A DNA stretch of 64,000 bases. It comes from Epiperipatus broadwayi. Lineage: Eukaryota > Onychophora > Udeonychophora > Euonychophora > Peripatidae. Under the pieces are notes generated by a model. The model was not told where the DNA came from. It saw only the letters and a program-made list of their open reading frames with translations, and made no database searches. This document shows, in pieces, positions 58,085 to 64,000 of the stretch (position 1 is its first letter; every line of letters starts with the position of its first letter). The stretch is taken from NCBI GenBank assembly GCA_028023455.1, contig JAQFVV010012496.1, positions 4,033,764 to 4,097,763 on the forward strand, in the 5' to 3' direction. Position numbers and translations under genes: made by a program.

Positions 58085-58640
58085 AGGCTTCTTTCATACT
58101 TGCACTTATATATGTAATATATAGGAAGTTTGAACTCAGACTTTCATACGACCCTCAACCATCCATGCTATCTCATATCGCTGATTCACTTGATCACACG
58201 CATGTCGAAAAGATAAATAATCACCAATATACGTATTTCGTGCTAAACCAGCACTCATCAGTTGGTCCAGATTATCATCTCCACACACATATAGAATCAA
58301 AGCTCAGCTTATATTAAGATAGCCAATCTTTATACTTCAATGGACGGGTTGCAAACCACTCCACCTCACAACTCTTCAGGCATCCATTTCATTGACAATC
58401 TGATGATGGAAATGCTCAAAGCCATCTTAGTGACAACCTTCTCATCCTACCCATGTTGACCACAAGTCACTCTGCCCCCTCATGTACAGGACATAATCCA
58501 TTTACATACGTATACGAAGGATTGGCAGATCTTAAAGCACTTTATTTTGAAACATGATTTTTTTTCTACAGTACAAGCTTTTTTCGTACTTGCACTTATA
58601 TATGTAATATATAGGGTTTGAACTCAGACTTTCACACGAA
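58085..58640 (-). mobile_element. Family A hammerhead element, minus, about 1.1 tandem units
   Basis: ACTTGCACTTATATATG at 58098 and 58588 marks a 490-bp period. The unit contains the best minus-strand ribozyme (58217-58275), a GTTCAAACTTCC/GTTCAAACCC tail and the ATGTTGACC landmark shared with other copies. Confidence 0.82.
58217..58275 (-). ncRNA. Hammerhead ribozyme, family A, apparently intact
   Basis: On the minus strand: outer stem I ATAATC (58275-58270) pairs GATTAT (58222-58217), with an asymmetric TGG bulge. Inner stem I ACCAA (58266-58262) pairs TTGGT (58227-58223). Core CTGATGA (58261-58255). Helix II GTGCT, loop GGTTT, AGCAC. GAAA (58239-58236). Stem III is within ATACGTAT, H17 = A (AUA) at 58228. 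Every invariant core base is present. ATACGTAT is self-complementary and gives only a two-pair hairpin, so dimers should fold better. Confidence 0.92.
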
Positions 58641-58754
58641 CCTCATATTCTAAATATACAAACAATGGAATTTTATTTTATAATACTTTGTGTAGTCAGG
58701 TCAGTTTTAAGAGTAGTTCTTTGTAGATGTAGGACTTTCTGGATGAATTTTTAA

Positions 58755-58870
58755 ATGAAGCTAAAACATAAAAAGATTAAAATTGAAGGCATAGCTATAA
58801 TTGTGACTGGATTGGAACTGGACATGTTGGTGGAAAAGATGAGAATAAATGGATGACTAATGGATAGGAT
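58755..58870 (+). pseudogene. Possible decayed LINE tail
   Basis: GATTGGAACTGGACATGTTGG and GATGAGAATAAATGG loosely match the LINE segment GGGCTGGACATATTGC...GATGATAATAGATGG. Weak. Confidence 0.35.
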
Positions 58871-59140
58871 AGAAAAGAGTTTATTACAATCATGCAGAAG
58901 AAACAAGCCATGAATAAAAACAAAACAGTTAATTTTTTTTTTAAGGACTGATAAAGGTTCAAAATGATAATATCTATAATTTTGTTAGTCATGTAATAGT
59001 TTTAAAAGAATTTTATTGTTACTAATCTACATGATTTTGCTATGCAAGACTAGTGTTAGAAAAACGATGACTCAATTATGGATAAGTCTCTTGTGTTATT
59101 TCCGCAGGGCTGGAGATCTTGACCAGTAGCAATCTCATTG

Positions 59141-59578
59141 CTATGGGGTGAGGCTCCATGTGCTACTGAAAGGGAATTTTGTTGACAGCAGCAAGTCTTT
59201 TGCTTGCAGAGCCTTCAGCTCTGAGTTAAAGATTACTGATGGTTCAGGTCTCGGAAGCATAAATTTACTTGAGCACCTGGCCATCCATATAGCATATGAA
59301 ATAAAGATGGCCAGACAAATGACCAGGAAGTCACCGGAGTGCAGACAGCTCTTGAAGTCAAGAATTTTCAGAAGAGGGATATTGCACTCGTCACTGATGG
59401 ACCGCCTGATGTCCTGATAGCCAGGGCAAAGGAAGATGATATGGTTAAATGTTTCATCGCTTCTGTGACAGATATAGCACATTGGGTTTATCTTTGAAAA
59501 ATATCTTTTGAAATGAAGGAACCAGCTTGTAGGGATCGCACCTAGATTAACTTTTATGAAGTCATATAATAAAAGCAA
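59141..59578 (-). pseudogene. LINE C-terminal zinc-binding segment (zf-RVT-like)
   Basis: A 145-codon open frame contains FKRYFSKINPMCYICHRSDE followed by TFNHIIFLCPGYQDIRRSI. C-x2-C, then ET-x2-H and C-P, is the reverse-transcriptase zinc-binding motif found at the C-terminus of many LINE polymerases. The frame has no catalytic RT part and ends with KFPFSSTWSLTP. It is a 5'-truncated LINE of a different type from the others here. GC content is clearly higher than around it, suggesting a younger insertion. Confidence 0.72.
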
Positions 59579-59870
59579 ATTTTTTTTATAAAATGTCTAT
59601 TCTCTTCTCTCAGCACAAACGCAATCATTAATTGATTGGAATGTGTACTTATCCACTTCCTGTCTAAATCTTGTGTAATTGTATACATTGATCACTGGTC
59701 AGAGGAATTATTTTGAAGATTTTTTAGTGGATATTGTCGATCCTGTTTCAAAGTAGGATTAGCAGCCCCACATTCAGTATTTCTATAAGGTCAACTTAGT
59801 TACTTACCTAGAAAATGTCACTTTACATTTTACATTTTCAACATATATTTATATATTACGTCACCCCACA

Positions 59871-60019
59871 TGGTTAGGAAATTCAACACCGCATTCTTGT
59901 GAAATAATATAAATGTAGTACAGTCCGTATTTCAAAATAGCCACTGTCAAAATATGGACTCTAATATATTTATATATTTATTTCACAAGAGGGTGATGCG
60001 GAATTTCGTAACCATATGG
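59871..60019. mobile_element. MITE of about 150 bp
   Basis: Inverted ends of about 40 bp: CATGGTTAGGAAATTCAACA and the complement of GGAATTTCGTAACCATATGG, with CTTGTGAAATA / TATTTCACAAG inside. The centre is itself a hairpin (CCGTATTTCAAAATAG...CAAAATATGGAC). No duplication is clear. Confidence 0.65.
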
Positions 60020-60175
60020 ATTGATTTAACATTTGATATTTATTTCAGTATAGCGTTAAACACTGGGATTATTTATATATATATATAGACCGGCATTTTA
60101 AACTCATATTTTAGATAGATAGATAGAGAAAAAAAGAATCAACAAAAAAATAAATTAATTAGCTTATATATATAG

Positions 60176-61020
60176 GTTTTGCAGATGATGTAGTTGTTTT
60201 TGCCAATAATATTTTAGAGCTTTAGAAATGTTGAAACAGTTATCAGATGAAAGTAAAAAAGTAGATTTTCTCAAATTAAGAAAATGAAGATTGATAATGA
60301 AGGGTTATCTTGGTAAGATTATTACTACAAATGGAAAACATAATGGATGAAATTAATCATAGATTTAAACTTGGTTGGTGTGCTTTTCGTAGAAATAGTT
60401 TCATATTAAAAGGAAATATGTCTATGTGTTTGAAAAGGAAGGGTTACAGTTCTTTCATACAGATGTGAGATTTGTATACTTAATAAAAGACCAATACAGA
60501 GACTTCAGATCACTCAATGAAGTATGGAGAGATGCATGTCGGGAGTAATATGAAGAGACTGAAATTTAAATACATGGGTAAGAGAACAAAGAAGTGTTAC
60601 TGACATCATTAAAAAAATGAAGAGACTGAAATAGAGTTGAGTTGGACATATTGCTAGAAGAGATGATAATAGATGAACAGTTGAAATTTTAAAAGGAATT
60701 CAAAGAGATTGTAAAAGACCCAGAAAGAGACCACATGTGAGATGGATGGCTGTTTGTTTACTGACATCATTGAAAGAATTAAGATACTGAGCTGGGATGG
60801 ACATATTTCTAGAAACGATGATAATATATGGACAGTTAAAAATCTTTAAACAGGAGTCCAAGAGATTTACAAGACCCAAAAAAAGACCATATGTGAGATG
60901 GATGGATAAAATAAACAAGTGTGTTGGAGTGGTGTGGAGAAGAGAGGCTAGAGATTGGAGAAGATAAATTGAACTTGGATATACATTCATCCTTCAGTAT
61001 ATTGATAATGGTTGAAGATG
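60176..61020 (+). pseudogene. LINE RT C-terminal part with duplicated 3' segment
   Basis: The plus strand begins GFADDVVVFANNILE, the RT motif C (F-ADD). It continues through SYRCEICILNKRPIQRLQIT-like text to VGHIARRDDNR and RDCKRPRKRPHVRWM. The last module, from TGACATCATT to the PRKRP/VRWMD stretch, occurs twice (about 60595-60750 and 60758-60920). The 3' end ATCCTTCAGTATATTGATAATGG matches the other copies. Multiple stops. Confidence 0.8.
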
Positions 61021-61290
61021 ATGAGGATAATGATATTTGTGATAAAATTTAATTTAAAATTTATACATATTAGCATAACAACAATAATATTTAATAATAA
61101 ATTAAATAATATTGTTCTGAAAAAAAAAAGAATGAGTATATACAGAATTTTAATGTGTATATGTCTATTATTCTACATGAATAAGGTGTGATAAACAGAG
61201 CAGTCAAAATTTAAAAAAAGAAACATTATTCACAAACAACAATTTGCCAAGAGCAGTCAAAATTAAAAAAAACAATTCACAAACAAAAAT

Positions 61291-62050
61291 TTGCCAAGAG
61301 GTTTCGGTACTATATTTAGGAGAGATGAATATTTTTGGATTTATCCATCAGCTGCGATTGTTCCACATTTGTTTGCAAATCTTAAAGTTCATATGGAGAA
61401 TGTTTCATTAAGGTTGATGATGGATTTTGGGGTTTGTTATTACCAGAAAGCATCACAATTGGTTGCAAAATGATTATAATAGTTGGTGGTTTTGGTGAAT
61501 ATACAATTCTACGTTTGGATTTGTTCATATTTTGGAGTCTGTCAATGTAGATGGTTGGTGATTGTTATATAGCCTTGTTGAATGTATGTGAATTATATGG
61601 ATCGGTAGACCATAATAAATCAATAAGTGTAATTAATAAACTTTTATTGGATTATAATGTAAACTTTTGTAGAGCCAGATTTATTATGTAAGTGTTGGAA
61701 TGGATTAATGGTGATATTTCTGCAAGATATGGAAAGGATCATTATCAAATGAAGTTGATGGTGAGTGGTATTGTGTATAATTTATACGTTTCAGAAATGG
61801 AAAAACATATTGTTGAGCCATTTATAAGGAGTTGTGATTTAATACGTAGAAGATATGTGGATGATGTTGTTGTGTATGGTTCAAAAGATGTGATAGTGAA
61901 TATATTCAATGAATTATATAAGAATTCTGGTTTGTCATAAACTATTGAATTTGAAAATGATGGTATCTTAAAGTATTTAGATGTAATTTTATATAAATGC
62001 TGTAATATGTTTGGGTAAAAAATGTTTGTTAAACCATTGAATGTGAGAGG
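61291..62050 (+). pseudogene. PLE-2 reverse-transcriptase fragments
   Basis: A 60-codon segment (RGFGTIFRRDEYFWIYPSA...) is followed by frameshifts. A frame at 61692-61940 then has SGIVYNLYVSEMEKHIVEPF and RRRYVDDVVVYGSKDVIVNI, with the catalytic YVDD. LKYLDVILYKC and FVKPLNVRGFYMS follow in other frames, as in PLE motifs D/E. Several stops make it non-functional. Confidence 0.75.
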
Positions 62051-62431
62051 GTTTTATATGTCTATCATCAAATGTTCCTTTAAATTATAAAATGGCTGAA
62101 TTCAAGTGTTTTTTATATTGAAATTTGCATCTTTGTAAATTTGAGGCAGATAGGAAAAGTAATATTGAGAAATATATGGATGATTTAATAGGAGTGTATT
62201 ACAAAAAACTATATTACACAAACAATTGAGTTTGTTTTATCAGAATCTAAAGTTTAAGCATAAAGTGGACGTAAATAATAAAACGGTCAAAAAGTGGTTT
62301 TCTTTAACTTGTGGGCCATCTATAAGTAAGAAATTAAAAATATTATCAGTGAAGATTATAACATAGGATTCCATTCCCCTTTGTGTTTAAATAGATTAAT
62401 AAATAATTCAAAGGATAACATGGAAGAAATG

Positions 62432-62767
62432 AATAAGTATGAAGTGGTTTATTCCATTGCTTGCAAAGAAATTGGTTGTAATGCTATTGATTATGGTGAA
62501 ATGAAGGCGAATGTGTTAACGTGATTACAACAGCATAGTTATCAGTACAAAAAATCTAAAAGTGATTTACAGATTAATTCTGGTTTTTCAAATCATGAAA
62601 TAAGTTGTGGTCATGAGTTTTATCCTCAAAATATTACAACTGTATGCAATGAATCAAATGATAGGAAAAGGAAGTTGAAAGAGGCTTGGTTTATTGTGAA
62701 TTCTAAACATGTTATCAATCAGTATAACACTAGTGTTCCACTGAGCATGCACTGGAATATTAACTGA
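62432..62767 (+). pseudogene. PLE-2 GIY-YIG endonuclease, one in-frame stop
   Basis: From ATG at 62432 the frame reads NKYEVVYSIACKEIGCNAID then YGEMKANVL, stop at 62521, and continues in the same frame to SGFSNHEISCGHEFYPQ, NDRKRKLKEAWFIVNSKHVI and NQYNTSVPLSMHWNIN. This is a nearly full Penelope-type GIY-YIG domain with the C-x4-C insert (CKEIGC), the second tyrosine-glycine (DYGE) and the catalytic glutamate of KLKEAW. Confidence 0.8.
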
Positions 62768-62869
62768 TCAATTCCAATATGTCACCATAATTCTGGTATA
62801 CAGTATTGAATGCACTTGGCAAATTGTTGTTTGTGAATAATGTTTTTTTTTAATTTTGGCTGCTCTGTT

Positions 62870-63155
62870 TATCATGCTTTATTGTGACCTCATTGAAAAA
62901 ATTAAAAGATTCAAGTGGAGTTGGGCTGGACATATTGCTAGAAAAGATGATAATAGATGGACAATTGAAATTTTAAACTGGACTCCAAGAGATTGTAAAA
63001 GACCCAGAAAGAGACCACATGTGAGATGGAAGAATGAAATAAGAAAGTATGCAGAGGTAATGTGAAGAAGCGAAGCTAAAGATCAAAAAGATGGATTAAA
63101 CTTGGAGAGACCTTCATCCTGCAGTGGATTGATAATGGTTGTTGATGATGATGAT
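62870..63155 (+). pseudogene. LINE 3'-terminal fragment
   Basis: A 69-codon frame reads KIKRFKWSWAGHIARKDDNR, then WTIEILNWTPRDCKRPRKRP and HVRWKNEIRKYAEVM. It is the best-preserved copy of this LINE tail, ending CCTTCATCCTGCAGTGGATT and a GATGATGATGAT tail. It abuts the right inverted repeat of PLE-2. Confidence 0.82.
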
Positions 63156-63159
63156 GATG

Positions 63160-63905
63160 ACTCGTGTAAAATAATTTTTGTTATCTGATAGAGTTTTTGT
63201 ATTATTTGTGTATATGTCTGTAAATGTGTTTACTTAAGCTTTTTACAATACAAATTAAATCTTTCAATATTAGTTTCAATTTTTAACATAAATAGCCTTC
63301 AGTTTAAATAGAGTTTTTACTTTCATTATAAGCATGCAATATGTACCTTAAGAGATTTTTAAAGAGTGAGTTTTTTTGACTTCATAGATTCATCACTAAT
63401 CGGTACAATAACCAATTAAAAAAATTGCTGATTTATAGTGCAGACAGTTTTCCATTAACATTTTTATTAATTCAAAATCATTTATAAATGAGAATTTTCA
63501 TTCCAATTCTAGAAAAAATATAAATCAAGAACAAAAAGTTAAAAGTTAAACGTATGATGACTACTGTAATTAATTCATAAATCATCTATACTAGAAACAT
63601 GTATCAATAGTGGTACTTTGGTTTGCTAGTCTTACATATTGTGGTGATGTATTTAATTTCTCCAATTACATTTCTTTCAAAAAAGTACCCCTTAGTTGCT
63701 TTACAATTTTTGTTGTTTCTTCAGCACAGGCAATAATGGCTCGAATCTATTTCTCTCTTTTTATAATTATCTGATTGAATTCTTTTCAAACATGCCATCC
63801 ATTTCAGAATGACCTTTCCTTACTATGTCAATAATTTCATTTTTTCATTTAATGAAAAATTTTTAGGACTTTTTTTGGGTTTAACACACATAGTACTACA
63901 AAAAT
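63160..63905. other. AT-rich, nothing recognised
   Basis: No coding, RNA or repeat signature identified. Confidence 0.45.
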
Positions 63906-63911
63906 TTTACT

Positions 63912-64000
63912 ACAGAGGCAAAACTCTTCCTACAGTAGCTCCACTCAGTGCAAGCCAGAAGAATCAATGGGTGTGAGCAATGCATCTACATCTTTAGGAT
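63912..64000 (-). mobile_element. Family B element, cut by the window end
   Basis: CAGAGGCAAAACTCTTCC, GTAGCTCCACTCAGTGCAAG and CAATGCATCTACATCTTTAG match the family B arm in minus orientation. The middle carrying the hammerhead appears deleted. Confidence 0.75.

Larger units (their letters stand above)
61190..62873 (+). mobile_element. PLE-2, degenerate, between 58-61 bp inverted repeats
   Basis: GATAAACAGAGCAGTCAAAA (61190) and its complement TTTTGGCTGCTCTGTTTATC (ending 62873) extend inwards through ATTATTCACAAACAACAATT / AATTGTTGTTTGTGAATAAT. The element lies between LINE sequences on both sides (60.2-61.0 and 62.87-63.15 kb), suggesting insertion into or beside a LINE. Part of the left repeat is duplicated (CAATTTGCCAAGAG at about 61241 and 61286). 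Confidence 0.78.

Noticed and set aside
59148-59417. 89-codon plus-strand frame
   Set aside because: It is the antisense shadow of the LINE zinc-binding frame on the minus strand.

Overview
The window is strongly AT-rich, repeat-dense DNA from a eukaryotic, almost certainly animal, nuclear genome. It holds long TA, TAA and TATC microsatellites, tRNA-derived SINEs, degraded non-LTR LINEs, Penelope-like elements (PLEs), a hAT-type MITE and many large palindromes. I found no intact host protein gene, rRNA gene or functional tRNA gene. The mix of PLEs, hammerhead ribozymes and a SPIN-like hAT element suggests an AT-rich invertebrate, perhaps a flatworm, mollusc or cnidarian, but the species cannot be named from the sequence.

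The main result is that much of the window consists of several unrelated-looking repeat families that each carry a type I hammerhead ribozyme (HHR). Family A (units of about 430-490 bp; clean ribozymes at 39659-39711 + and 58217-58275 -) also occurs as an 82-bp minimal satellite (2849-3176). It flanks a PLE at 33.4-35.2 kb like pseudo-LTRs. Family B (unit up to about 439 bp; 5.3, 9.9, 14.2, 17.5, 23.3, 28.2-29.6, 42.2 and 63.9 kb) consists of foldback or tandem elements bounded by 10-15 bp target-site duplications. Family C forms palindromes at 12.8-13.1 and 54.6-55.4 kb. Family D is one perfect-looking foldback element nested in another repeat with a 12-bp duplication (38008-38380). Family R is a 399-bp tandem array with one ribozyme per unit and a head-to-head inversion (50.1-52.1 kb), which has the architecture of a retrozyme. 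Family E is a tRNA-headed SINE with a weaker hammerhead-like motif (4.0-4.5, 25.4-25.9 and 37.9-38.8 kb).

Likely engines are three PLE relics. PLE-1 (33.67-34.94 kb, minus) has an open reverse-transcriptase frame with a YVDD motif and a broken GIY-YIG domain. PLE-2 (61.19-62.87 kb, plus) lies between inverted repeats inside LINE sequence. PLE-3 (55.44-56.34 kb) has GIY-YIG remnants on both arms of a palindrome. LINE relics lie at 4.6-6.0, 18.5-19.0, 20.9, 24.4-25.3, 59.1-59.6, 60.2-61.0 and 62.9-63.2 kb. The inferred model is that self-cleaving, probably circular or multimeric RNAs of families A-D and R are copied back into the genome by PLE reverse transcriptase. This would account for head-to-tail multimers, inverted copies and short target-site duplications.

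Stretches without identified features include 1-2848 (except a GC-richer patch at 1.35-1.70 kb), 10.5-11.1, 19.0-19.6, 20.1-20.9, 27.3-28.1, 39.8-41.0, 42.7-48.5 (mostly), 52.6-53.05 and 63.2-63.9 kb.
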